DNA of 64,000 nt, from positions 1 through 64,000 of IMG/VR virus record IMGVR_UViG_3300043410_001066; one strand, 5' to 3'. The notes below the pieces were generated by a model. That model was not told the origin of the DNA. It worked only from the letters and a program-made list of their open reading frames with translations, and did not search any database. Shown here piece by piece: positions 6,156 through 12,170 of the stretch. Source of the stretch: a virus. A program made the position numbers and the translations under genes. Positions within the stretch are counted from its first letter, which is position 1, and each line of letters opens with the position of its first letter.

Positions 6156-6412
6156 TATGCGATACCTACCAATTCAAGAAACATTTCTGTACCGCCCTCG
6201 TTGATACGATAGACTTCTTTTTCAATTGAAGCCCAAGACATATCTTCAAGGTCAGGCATGCACTCATCAATTGCCATTTTGTTCATGGCAATAAATTCTT
6301 CACCAAGATTTACAATTTGTTGAAGGTATGGGTAAGTTTCTGCAACCTTAGAAATAAAGTTGTAGCCTTTGTGTTCAAAGGGGAAGATAGCGAATGCAAC
6401 AGTATTAGTCAT
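6155..6412 (-). CDS. 85-residue early protein, unknown
   Basis: The product starts MTNTVAFAIFPFEHKGYNFIS and has a central helix (YPYLQQIVNLGEEFIAMNKM). The C-terminus (MFLELVGIA) is hydrophobic. The ATG is chosen because it overlaps the preceding stop (TAATG). The longer ORF start at 6463 lies inside the upstream gene. Confidence 0.75.
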   Translation of the reverse strand: MTNTVAFAIFPFEHKGYNFISKVAETYPYLQQIVNLGEEFIAMNKMAIDECMPDLEDMSWASIEKEVYRINEGGTEMFLELVGIA

Positions 6413-6597
6413 TAGAGAGTAGCCTTTCCACGAAGAGTGCCAGAAATTGAGAGAGCGTCGCAAGACACTTTGAGAGAAACACCGATAGGCAACGCCTTTG
6501 GATATTCTGAAATAAACTGAGCAACTGCACCCTTTGAAGGGAGAGAAACTGACTTAGTTGAGCCATTAAAAGACTCAAGTTTTACAATGTAGTTCAT
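6412..6597 (-). CDS. 61-residue early protein, unknown
   Basis: The product starts MNYIVKLESFNGSTKSVSL and forms a small strand-helix-strand domain ending SISGTLRGKATL. The ATG at 6597 has GGTGG 5 nt upstream. It is first of a five-gene coupled operon served by a proximal early promoter and a distal TTGACT promoter. Confidence 0.75.
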   Translation of the reverse strand: MNYIVKLESFNGSTKSVSLPSKGAVAQFISEYPKALPIGVSLKVSCDALSISGTLRGKATL

Positions 6598-6632
6598 TTG
6601 AACCACCTTTCTTTTTTTAAGTTGATAAGACT

Positions 6633-6655
6633 ATCCTATCAGACTAGACCGACAA
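6633..6655 (-). promoter_or_regulatory. Proximal early promoter for the 6597-5768 operon
   Basis: On the minus strand: TAGGAT (6633-6638) with TTGTCG (6650-6655) 11 nt upstream. Confidence 0.65.
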
Positions 6656-6659
6656 ATTT

Positions 6660-6781
6660 AGTATTTATTTGCTAAGGCTCACTGTGATTCTAGTCACATT
6701 TATTTGCTTAGGCTCATTACCTTATTTATCTTTATTTAATTTTATAGCAACTATACTAGCAGAGATACCTTGAAAAGTCAA
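6660..6781 (-). promoter_or_regulatory. Distal promoter arm with repeated boxes and a Crp-like site
   Basis: On the minus strand: TTGACT (6776-6781), 17-nt spacer, TGC-extended TAGTAT (6753-6758). Downstream comes an AT-rich leader with AAAATTAAATAAAGATAAAT, then two copies of ATGAGCCTAAGCAAATAAA-like boxes flanking TGTGATTCTAGTCACA (6683-6698). The same arrangement occurs inverted at 7697-7869. Confidence 0.7.
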
Positions 6782-6793
6782 GTTTAGACACGG

Positions 6794-6852
6794 ACAATTT
6801 GGACATTTTTTAAGTGTTTTACATCACACCGCAAAAGGTATAAATCGGACAT
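6794..6852. promoter_or_regulatory. Motif island 5: two GGACAT elements
   Basis: ACAATTTGGACAT (6794-6806) and ATAAATCGGACAT (6840-6852) flank a degenerate Crp-like site, AGTGTTTTACATCACA (6822-6837). A CACGTC core follows at about 6859. Confidence 0.55.
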
Positions 6853-6880
6853 TTGGCCACGTCCCGTTTTTGCAAGTTTT

Positions 6881-6982
6881 TTATTTTATTTTTTCTAAAA
6901 TCTTTTCTAAATCTTTTAGTTGTTCTAAAGTTAGATGATCCAAATTAATTGCATCAGCAAAACCAAAAATATCTTTTTCCAT
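6881..6982 (-). CDS. 33-residue helical microprotein
   Basis: The product starts MEKDIFGFADAINLDHLTLEQ and ends in a charged amphipathic helix (LKDLEKILEKIK). It resembles a single leucine-zipper-like helix that could dimerise or bind a partner. AAAGGAGA precedes the ATG. It ends a four-gene coupled operon. Confidence 0.6.
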   Translation of the reverse strand: MEKDIFGFADAINLDHLTLEQLKDLEKILEKIK

Positions 6983-7080
6983 TAGTACATCTCCTTTTCA
7001 CATGAACGGCAAATTGAATTATCAGTGCAATAACAACTAGAAACGGTCATTGCGATTTCATTATCAAAGTCACGGTACAT
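6982..7080 (-). CDS. 32-residue cysteine-rich microprotein
   Basis: The product starts MYRDFDNEIAMTVSS and has CYC plus CRSC motifs (residues 16-28), a compact possible zinc site. It is coupled to both neighbours by TAATG overlaps, which supports translation despite its small size. Confidence 0.6.
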   Translation of the reverse strand: MYRDFDNEIAMTVSSCYCTDNSICRSCEKEMY

Positions 7081-7268
7081 TACTTACCTACTTTCCATTT
7101 AGAGAAAACGATTCCTCTATCTTCATCATAGAAAGAAAAGCGTGTGATATTTTGTTCACACACCTCGCAGAAGGTGTATTCATCTGCATCTTCTGCATTA
7201 TATGCAACGATAGAGATAGCGGATTTATTAGGTGTGTGTGTTACACACTCTTTAATTAGTGTAGTCAT
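7080..7268 (-). CDS. 62-residue zinc-ribbon-like early protein
   Basis: The product starts MTTLIKECVTHTPNKSAISIV and carries CEVC (residues 34-37) plus Cys8 and His11, which could form a zinc site. The C-terminus (RFSFYDEDRGIVFSKWKVG) is beta-like. AAAGGTGG precedes the ATG. The start and stop are shared with its neighbours' overlaps. Confidence 0.7.
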   Translation of the reverse strand: MTTLIKECVTHTPNKSAISIVAYNAEDADEYTFCEVCEQNITRFSFYDEDRGIVFSKWKVGK

Positions 7269-7296
7269 GTTAGACCACCTTTCTTTAGTAGTTATA

Positions 7297-7473
7297 TTAG
7301 TAAGCCTGAGTAGTGATTACTAAACGGCGTTCATTGCGTGTTGCAATGTTTTTCTTAGCGATTGGGAAGGGTAACTTATAGAGTGAAACATGTGTTTCTG
7401 TTTCAGTAGTTACAACACCTTCAAGAAACTTACCATTCTTCATGGTGATTTCTGTCCAAAGTTTGTTAGTCAT
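7297..7473 (-). CDS. 58-residue basic early protein, unknown
   Basis: The product starts MTNKLWTEITMKNGKFLEG and runs through a Thr-rich strand (VVTTETETHVSLYKL) to a basic end (KKNIATRNERRLVITT). It is first in the operon read leftward from the divergence region, so it is likely among the first proteins made. No family is recognised. Confidence 0.75.
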   Translation of the reverse strand: MTNKLWTEITMKNGKFLEGVVTTETETHVSLYKLPFPIAKKNIATRNERRLVITTQAY

Positions 7474-7521
7474 TTTCTAACCTTTCTAGTTTGAGAACCT
7501 TTCTCAACTTTCTATGTATAT

Positions 7522-7544
7522 ATAGTAGCACCCACCACCGACAA
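7522..7544 (-). promoter_or_regulatory. Early promoter for the 7473-6881 operon
   Basis: On the minus strand: TGC-extended TACTAT (7522-7527) with TTGTCG (7539-7544) 11 nt upstream. Confidence 0.75.
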
Positions 7545-7696
7545 ATTGGAGAGGACAAATTGGACATATGGGATATATGGGATTGTTATCTACATCACAC
7601 TAGTTATCCACATAGTTATCCACAGGGCACGTGCCATGTCCAATATGTCCGTTTTGTACTGTGGTGTATATCACACACGACACGCCGATGTAGGAC
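7545..7696. other. Candidate replication origin / divergence switch
   Basis: Two perfect DnaA boxes TTATCCACA (7604-7612, 7616-7624) and a one-mismatch box TTATCTACA (7586-7594) lie in direct orientation. They are flanked by inverted copies of ACAAAnnGGACATAT (7555-7569 and 7643-7657). The palindrome GGCACGTGCC is at 7626-7635 and a Crp-like site TGTGGTGTATATCACA at 7660-7675. CGACACGCC follows (7678-7686). It sits exactly where leftward and rightward genes diverge. Function as an origin is an inference; DnaA could also act here as a transcription factor. Confidence 0.6.
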
Positions 7697-7869
7697 TTGA
7701 CTTTTTGATATTTATCTGCTAGTATTACATACATAGAAAATTAAATAAAGATAAATCAAGGTCAATGAGCCTACCAAATAAGATAACAAATTGTTATATG
7801 AGCGTAGCAAATAAGTGACCTAAATCACACCCCCAAATGCTTGACTTTTGGCAGGGTATGTGCTAAGAT
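7697..7869 (+). promoter_or_regulatory. Rightward promoter arm with two TTGACT promoters
   Basis: P1: TTGACT (7697-7702), 17 nt, TAGTAT (7720-7725). P2: TTGACT (7841-7846), 17 nt, TAAGAT (7864-7869), both with TGC before the -10. Between them lie the leader AAAATTAAATAAAGATAAAT, two ATGAGCnTAnCAAATAAG boxes and AGTGACCTAAATCACA (7814-7829). The arm mirrors 6660-6781. The 7474-7919 interval otherwise holds no gene. Confidence 0.7.
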
Positions 7870-7919
7870 TTATCTATAAAATTAAATAAGAATTAAAATT
7901 ACTAAAGAAAGGTAGTCAA

Positions 7920-8135
7920 ATGATTACACTAGATAAAAACTACATTAAGTCCGCTAAGTACGGACAGTTCAACTTAGAACAGCGTATCGCTATCGCTGCT
8001 CAGAAAGTAGCCAATGGCGAGGTAGTATCCTTCCGTGGTGCTTCCGCTGATACCTATAACAAGGTTATGCGTCTTGCTAATCGCATTAAGCAAGATATTG
8101 AATTCCCACAGTGCCCATGTGGGGAGTGTGAATAA
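7920..8135 (+). CDS. 71-residue early protein with C-terminal Cys cluster
   Basis: The product starts MITLDKNYIKSAKYGQFNLEQ and is helical (RIAIAAQKVANGEV, TYNKVMRLANRIKQDI). It ends FPQCPCGECE, a Cys cluster that may bind metal. It is the first rightward gene, 50 nt past the -10 of the second TTGACT promoter, with AAAGGTAG as ribosome binding site. No family is recognised. Confidence 0.75.
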   Translation: MITLDKNYIKSAKYGQFNLEQRIAIAAQKVANGEVVSFRGASADTYNKVMRLANRIKQDIEFPQCPCGECE

Positions 8136-8136
8136 C

Positions 8137-8271
8137 ATGACTATTTACGCTATCACTATGGACTATGAGTCTCCATTCGAATACTTTGCTAACAAAGTAG
8201 ACGCTATTCGTGAATTAGGAAAGTCTTATCACCCTGATTATCATTACATTATAGAAATTGAGGTTAAGTAA
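8137..8271 (+). CDS. 44-residue early protein, unknown
   Basis: The product starts MTIYAITMDYESPFEYFANK and looks like a small beta-alpha-beta unit (DAIRELGKSYHPDYHYIIEIEV). The ATG lies 1 nt after the preceding stop and is preferred over a longer start inside the neighbour. The gene abuts the next start codon. Confidence 0.65.
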   Translation: MTIYAITMDYESPFEYFANKVDAIRELGKSYHPDYHYIIEIEVK

Positions 8272-8394
8272 ATGATAGATTCAATGTATGCTCACACATG
8301 CGATGCATGCGGTGACACAGGGATAGTGTTATTTAGTGCTAAAGAAATAAGGATTGACCCTTGTGCCTGTCCTCCTACTAAGGTGGGGGTGTAG
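8272..8394 (+). CDS. 40-residue zinc-knuckle microprotein
   Basis: The product has CDACGDTG and CACP motifs (around residues 10-17 and 32-35), giving four cysteines in the C-x2-C ... C-x-C arrangement of DnaJ-like or ribbon zinc knuckles. Its ATG directly follows the upstream TAA. Short length and position fit the zinc-microprotein theme of the early region. Confidence 0.6.
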   Translation: MIDSMYAHTCDACGDTGIVLFSAKEIRIDPCACPPTKVGV

Positions 8395-8412
8395 TACTAA
8401 ACTAATTGGGGG

Positions 8413-8444
8413 GTGTAGTAGTGAGATCGCAATTGCTACTACAC
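8413..8444 (+). terminator. Hairpin after the first rightward operon
   Basis: GTGTAGTAG (8413-8421) and CTACTACAC (8436-8444) form a perfect 9-bp stem 18 nt past the last stop. No clear T-run follows directly. Confidence 0.5.
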
Positions 8445-8560
8445 TCTACAAAAGTGCACACTATATTTTTTGATTTTGTTTTATTATTTCCTGTATCATT
8501 CATCTGGTAAAAATATTCAGATTTGTGGGTATTTGGATTTTAAAAATTTTTTCAGAATCG

Positions 8561-8569
8561 TGCTATAAT
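8561..8569 (+). promoter_or_regulatory. Extended -10 promoter, leaderless gene
   Basis: TGCTATAAT ends 6 nt before the ATG at 8576, so the transcript should begin at or near the start codon. Confidence 0.65.
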
Positions 8570-8575
8570 GAATTT

Positions 8576-8665
8576 ATGACTACAGAATACACTGGAAACA
8601 ATTGCTGTGCAGCATGCACATGCGCTAATCCACATAAATCAGAGCCTATCTCTACAGAAAAGTAA
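8576..8665 (+). CDS. 29-residue Cys-rich microprotein, leaderless
   Basis: The product starts MTTEYTGNNCCAACTCANPHK. Four Cys and one His lie within 15 residues, a likely metal site. The promoter spacing supports leaderless translation. The small size makes this a tentative gene. Confidence 0.5.
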   Translation: MTTEYTGNNCCAACTCANPHKSEPISTEK

Positions 8666-8672
8666 TTTGGCT

Positions 8673-8831
8673 ATGCCTGAAAACACATTTGATCCTCAAG
8701 GTGGTTTTGACAACCTATCTCAAAAACTTTTCTCAGACATGGTTTGCAAAGAATGCGAATCTAAACCCATGCTAATTACTGATAACATGGGTAGAGAGAT
8801 GTTTTGGCAAGATCTGGGAAGACCAGAGTAA
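8673..8831 (+). CDS. 52-residue protein, unknown
   Basis: The product starts MPENTFDPQGGFDNLSQKLF and contains one CKEC pair (residues 25-28). The ATG at 8673 is preferred over the longer start at 8607, which overlaps the upstream gene. It faces the minus-strand gene ending at 8847. No family is recognised. Confidence 0.6.
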   Translation: MPENTFDPQGGFDNLSQKLFSDMVCKECESKPMLITDNMGREMFWQDLGRPE

Positions 8832-8846
8832 TTTTCGCAGGGTATA

Positions 8847-9032
8847 TTAAACCAATAACCCAGCACTCTGCATTCGATCATACATATTGCTAAGAATAAG
8901 ACTCAATGTAGGCTGTGATTGAGCAATTTGAGACTCTGTATCAGACTCACTCATTCCAGACTTAAGACATAACTCTCTATTATCTTCATTGATGCTATTT
9001 AGCATAAGTTCTACTGCTTGATCTTTTGTCAT
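8847..9032 (-). CDS. 61-residue helical protein, unknown
   Basis: The product starts MTKDQAVELMLNSINEDNREL and is a likely three-helix unit with a Ser/Glu/Gln-rich centre. It follows the zinc-ribbon gene with a 5-nt gap, as the last gene of the minus-strand trio 9993-8847. Confidence 0.65.
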   Translation of the reverse strand: MTKDQAVELMLNSINEDNRELCLKSGMSESDTESQIAQSQPTLSLILSNMYDRMQSAGLLV

Positions 9033-9037
9033 TTATT

Positions 9038-9232
9038 TCACCATTTCTGTATAGGACACTCTGCTTGTTTGAGTGTAGATTTTAATTTCATAAAACAACC
9101 ACATTTACGACATTTTGCTAGACCTTTATGGAACCATTCACATTCGTTGCATATTTTAAGGCGGGACTCAATGAGTTCACGATCTGATCTTGGCTGATTA
9201 GGATCAAACAAATCCGTAAACTTTACTTCCAT
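9038..9232 (-). CDS. Zinc-ribbon protein, paralogue of 15908-16141
   Basis: The 64-residue product carries CNEC-x10-CRKCGCFM followed by CPIQKW. The 'CxxC...CxxCGCFMKxK...CPxxKW' pattern resembles a small DUF6171-like zinc-ribbon family (family from memory). A paralogue at 15908-16141 shares the same motif. It overlaps the end of the DHH-like gene by 10 nt. Function is unknown; metal binding is likely. Confidence 0.75.
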   Translation of the reverse strand: MEVKFTDLFDPNQPRSDRELIESRLKICNECEWFHKGLAKCRKCGCFMKLKSTLKQAECPIQKW

Positions 9233-9993
9233 TCTATCTCCTGATTATATGTAACAGAATACTCTCCAGTGAAGATCTCTGCATAAGAAATTATATCAGA
9301 CATGTACCTCTTGACGGTGTTTAAGCCTACTTTGTCAGCCATATACTTCTTACCATCTATAAGAGGCTTATGGGCTAATCCTTCTTTGATGAATGCATCA
9401 TTGAGTGTTTGGATATATCGTTCTTTTCCAAATCTTTTTGAAGCAAATTCTTGTCTTAGGTATCTCCCCCGAAAAATTTCATCTGCTTCGATAACTTCTT
9501 CATCATTTCTCAAAATATAAGATACTGCCCCATGCTCCATCCTCTTAGACCAATTTCGCATATTAGGTCCGTACTTTTGCATGTTCTGCAAAGTAGAATC
9601 GGAGAAAGCCATGCGTATGTGGTCGTCGGGAGATGTTTGAACCTCTGTTGCGAACGAAATTAAAAACGCCGTTGCATATGGGAATTTATCGTAATACTTG
9701 TCGATTTGATATTTCTGGTTCGGATTAAAGGATCTCTCTGCTGCGCCGTCGCTTAAAAGCCTCATATGATTTCCAATTGACACATAGTCCGAAGTATTCA
9801 TATCTATGTCGACGAAAAGACACTCTTTCGGCTCGACTCCATCGGCGAGACATAAAAGATTTTTATCATATGTCCCAACCACCTCTGCGCCGTTGTATCG
9901 ATTGATCAATTGCGCTGACATGAATCCATCCATATCTGGAGAAATTATCAATTTGTCAGAGTATGACAATGTGTCCAGTATGTCTGTTTTCAT
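9223..9993 (-). CDS. DHH-like phosphoesterase-type protein
   Basis: The 256-residue product opens with IISPDMDGFMSAQLINRYNGAEVVG and then has LFVDIDMNTSDYVSIGNHM. 'SPDxDGxxSA' plus a later Asp-rich strand and a GNHM-type motif recalls the DHH phosphoesterase core (nucleotide or oligonucleotide hydrolysis). The classical DHH triad is not obvious, so catalytic activity is uncertain. Marine phages carry similar unassigned proteins (memory). By eye the 9600-9850 stretch is more GC-rich, suggesting recent transfer. Confidence 0.55.
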   Translation of the reverse strand: MKTDILDTLSYSDKLIISPDMDGFMSAQLINRYNGAEVVGTYDKNLLCLADGVEPKECLFVDIDMNTSDYVSIGNHMRLLSDGAAERSFNPNQKYQIDKYYDKFPYATAFLISFATEVQTSPDDHIRMAFSDSTLQNMQKYGPNMRNWSKRMEHGAVSYILRNDEEVIEADEIFRGRYLRQEFASKRFGKERYIQTLNDAFIKEGLAHKPLIDGKKYMADKVGLNTVKRYMSDIISYAEIFTGEYSVTYNQEIEWK

Positions 9994-10025
9994 TTATATA
10001 AAACTCCTTGTATAATAATACAGTT

Positions 10026-10313
10026 ATGAACGCTCAAGACTGGCTTGGCCTAATCCTTACTTCATTGTCAATTCTAGCACTTGTTGCAGGCGCTGTCAAA
10101 TGGTATGTCAATACTCAAGTTGAACCTATTAAGGAAGCAGTAGACGACATCAGAAAAGAAACTAAGACAAACGGCGGATCATCAATGCGAGATGAAATTA
10201 GATTCATCAAAAAAGATAACGAAGAAGCAAAAAAGATCCGAGAAGAGCAAAAGCAAAAATTAGATCACATGTATGATATTCTTTTAGAGTACATCGCTAA
10301 ATCTGCAAAATGA
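10026..10313 (+). CDS. Small membrane protein with charged tail, holin-like or DUF2746-like
   Basis: The 95-residue product has one N-terminal hydrophobic helix (LGLILTSLSILALVAGAVKWYV, about residues 6-27), then a charged, coiled-coil tail ending YIAKSAK. The segment ETKTNGGSSMRDEI resembles actinophage DUF2746 proteins. One membrane span with a charged tail would also suit a class III-like holin. TATAAT at 10011-10016 ends 9 nt before the ATG, so the mRNA is probably nearly leaderless. It diverges from the DHH-like gene across only 32 nt. Confidence 0.55.
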   Translation: MNAQDWLGLILTSLSILALVAGAVKWYVNTQVEPIKEAVDDIRKETKTNGGSSMRDEIRFIKKDNEEAKKIREEQKQKLDHMYDILLEYIAKSAK

Positions 10314-10440
10314 TAGATTTCTAGTCTTTGATATATATAATATATATTTAATATAAAACCCTTTAGAGATAGTTTTCTTTTCTTATATATATTTAAGTAT
10401 ACACCATCCCTACATCTGATGTTCTATGACAAACTATGAT

Positions 10441-10496
10441 AAAACGGACATATAGGATTATAACTTTTTGATAACTTTAAATATCATGTCCGTTTT
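10441..10496. promoter_or_regulatory. Inverted AAAACGGACAT pair
   Basis: AAAACGGACAT (10441-10451) and ATGTCCGTTTT (10486-10496) form a perfect 11-bp inverted repeat separated by 34 nt of AT-rich sequence. It is the same motif that flanks the DnaA boxes. The 10314-10595 interval is otherwise AT-rich and non-coding. Confidence 0.6.
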
Positions 10497-10518
10497 GTAC
10501 TGATATGATATAATTTAT

Positions 10519-10569
10519 ATACTACTATCAAGGAATGTTTTTCATACCCACCTTTCTTGATAGTAGTAT
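10519..10569. terminator. 14-bp inverted repeat before the fibre cluster
   Basis: Arms 10519-10532 and 10556-10569 are perfectly complementary around a 23-nt loop. It may be a terminator or an operator for the promoter at 10578. No long T-run follows. Confidence 0.45.
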
Positions 10570-10577
10570 TATTTTAG

Positions 10578-10586
10578 TGGTATAAT
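10578..10586 (+). promoter_or_regulatory. Extended -10 promoter before the fibre cluster
   Basis: TGGTATAAT ends 9 nt upstream of the ATG at 10596. No consensus -35 is seen. Confidence 0.6.
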
Positions 10587-10595
10587 CTTTCTATT

Positions 10596-10982
10596 ATGAA
10601 TACTTGCTGTAGCCCTGAGACCTTTGGTGCTGATCCCGTCCAAATTAAGTGGAATGTTGTCAGAGGAGATAAATCTTCAATTCGTGTTGAGTTTTTGAAT
10701 GATGATGAAGTTACTTACTTTGATACATCTGACTGGTCATTTAAATCTCAAGCCTATGATCCTAAGACTGATATTATTGATGAACTAGAAGTATCTGTAG
10801 GTGCAGGTTATGTAGATATTATTGCCAACTCTGATATTACACAGTATTGGGGTACTGGGTTTACTTCTATTGTAAGTGAATTATCTTTTGATCTTCAAGT
10901 TACTCTTTCTGACGACACTGTATGGACACCCGTCATAGGCGTTATACGAGTCCTAGGGGATGTTTCAGGAGGAAGTCTATAG
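10596..10982 (+). CDS. BppU-like baseplate/fibre N-terminal-type protein A
   Basis: This 128-residue beta-rich protein contains WNVVRGDKSSIRVEF and ends VIGVIRVLGDVSGG. The pattern 'WNVVRGDxxxxxVxF...W...G.I.VLxDV' is shared with the 18554-18958 protein and more loosely with 11817-12170. From memory, such single-domain Ig-like proteins resemble the phage BppU N-terminal fold used in host-recognition apparatus. It probably has a structural role. The gene is nearly leaderless. Confidence 0.6.
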   Translation: MNTCCSPETFGADPVQIKWNVVRGDKSSIRVEFLNDDEVTYFDTSDWSFKSQAYDPKTDIIDELEVSVGAGYVDIIANSDITQYWGTGFTSIVSELSFDLQVTLSDDTVWTPVIGVIRVLGDVSGGSL

Positions 10983-10984
10983 TC

Positions 10985-11071
10985 ATGGCTATCATTAAGG
11001 TTTCTAATACTCCTAAACCGCTTCCAGCAGTTATTCGCATTAGTGGAAAATCTTTTAAGGTAACAAAATAG
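10985..11071 (+). CDS. 28-residue peptide, unknown
   Basis: The product starts MAIIKVSNTPKPLPAVIRIS and is basic. It lies between two structural genes with 2-nt and 12-nt gaps. Translation is supported mainly by its packing, so it is tentative. Confidence 0.4.
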   Translation: MAIIKVSNTPKPLPAVIRISGKSFKVTK

Positions 11072-11083
11072 GCGGGTTAATCA

Positions 11084-11809
11084 ATGGCTATTTCAAAAAG
11101 CGTTGATTTTCCAGTATCTAACAAAAGTAGTTATGCTGCACAGGTTGCACAAAGTAAGACTAATAACAGTGAAGACAATACTCTTACATTTTTACCAGTA
11201 CCTGGCCCACAAGGACCGCAAGGACCAGTAGGTAGAGATGGAAAAGATGGCAAGCCAGGAGAGGCTGGACCACAAGGACCAAAAGGCGATAGAGGTGAAA
11301 GAGGATATCCAGGCAAAGATGGTCAGAGTTCTTTATCATCATCAGGGCAGCAAGCAGGATGGGCCTCATATAAGAGTACAAAAGATTTATCAATAAGACT
11401 TGGAGCAAACTTAGGATCTGATGGATGGGTTAGCGTTTTTATGGGGGACTCAGATAAGTTTGAAGATTTTATTCCAAATGACTGCGTTAGTTTATGGAAC
11501 CAAGAACTGAGAACATTAAACTTCAAAGGTCTTAAACTTGGTGCACAAACTTTTATCACCTATAACTTTGAATTAACTACTTTTACTCCAAATACTGAGT
11601 TATGGGTTAGAACTCTTTTGGCTAAAAATGAGACTGGCATAGAGCAGTTAGTTGGATCATTTAAATATCAGCATACTTATAACTTGTCTGTTACCCAGCA
11701 ACTTTTCATTGAAAATAAAGATGTTTGGGGAATCCAGGCATTGCCACAGGCCAGAACAGATTTTGACTCATCTATAATTCTTAAATCTATCTATGTCAGC
11801 GTGGTATAA
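11084..11809 (+). CDS. Collagen-like fibre protein
   Basis: This 241-residue protein has an N-terminal segment (1-39) and a collagen-like Gly-X-Y stretch (about residues 41-79, starting GPQGPQGPVGRDGKDGKPG). A beta-rich C-terminal domain ends SIYVSVV. Gly-X-Y repeats trimerise into triple helices in phage fibres. Pro and Lys in these repeats are substrates of collagen hydroxylases in other systems, notable given the oxygenases of this phage. The last codons (GTG GTA TAA) overlap the next promoter. Confidence 0.85.
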   Translation: MAISKSVDFPVSNKSSYAAQVAQSKTNNSEDNTLTFLPVPGPQGPQGPVGRDGKDGKPGEAGPQGPKGDRGERGYPGKDGQSSLSSSGQQAGWASYKSTKDLSIRLGANLGSDGWVSVFMGDSDKFEDFIPNDCVSLWNQELRTLNFKGLKLGAQTFITYNFELTTFTPNTELWVRTLLAKNETGIEQLVGSFKYQHTYNLSVTQQLFIENKDVWGIQALPQARTDFDSSIILKSIYVSVV

Positions 11810-11810
11810 T
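11802..11810 (+). promoter_or_regulatory. Extended -10 promoter overlapping a stop codon
   Basis: TGGTATAAT contains the TAA stop of the collagen-like gene and ends 6 nt before the next ATG. Confidence 0.65.
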
Positions 11811-11816
11811 AAAAGC

Positions 11817-12170
11817 ATGGCATTTCCAGGAGAACTTAATTTAACATACTACAAGGGTGACACCCAAGAGTTTCGCATCTATCCAAAGCAAAATGATGGG
11901 TCTGCGTTTAACATGTCTGGATATACGATCAAGTTTTCTATTGCCCCAACTAGAGGATCTTCTTCTGTTATTGAGTGTTATGCAGTAATTGATGATATTA
12001 ATCCAACCATAGCAAACTGCACAATTAGACCAGCAGATGGAGCACAATTAACTGCTGGAACTGGCTATGTCTATGATGTTGAGATCAAAAAGACAAGCAC
12101 ACCTTATGATTTAGTTTACACAATTTTGACTGGAACAGTTTCAGTAACTGAGCAGGTTACTCAGGCATAA
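11817..12170 (+). CDS. BppU-like structural protein B
   Basis: The 117-residue product starts MAFPGELNLTYYKGDTQEF and includes YTIKFSIAP and GYVYDVEIKK strands. It follows the same Ig-like layout as 10596-10982 and 18554-18958 ('YYKGDTxxFxxY...DVEIK'). It is probably a host-recognition or fibre-attachment unit. The ATG is 6 nt from the -10 box, so the mRNA is leaderless. Confidence 0.6.
   Translation: MAFPGELNLTYYKGDTQEFRIYPKQNDGSAFNMSGYTIKFSIAPTRGSSSVIECYAVIDDINPTIANCTIRPADGAQLTAGTGYVYDVEIKKTSTPYDLVYTILTGTVSVTEQVTQA

Noticed and set aside
10314-10595. tRNA or structured RNA in the AT-rich gap
   Set aside because: No cloverleaf or CCA-like end is apparent; only inverted repeats and a promoter are seen.
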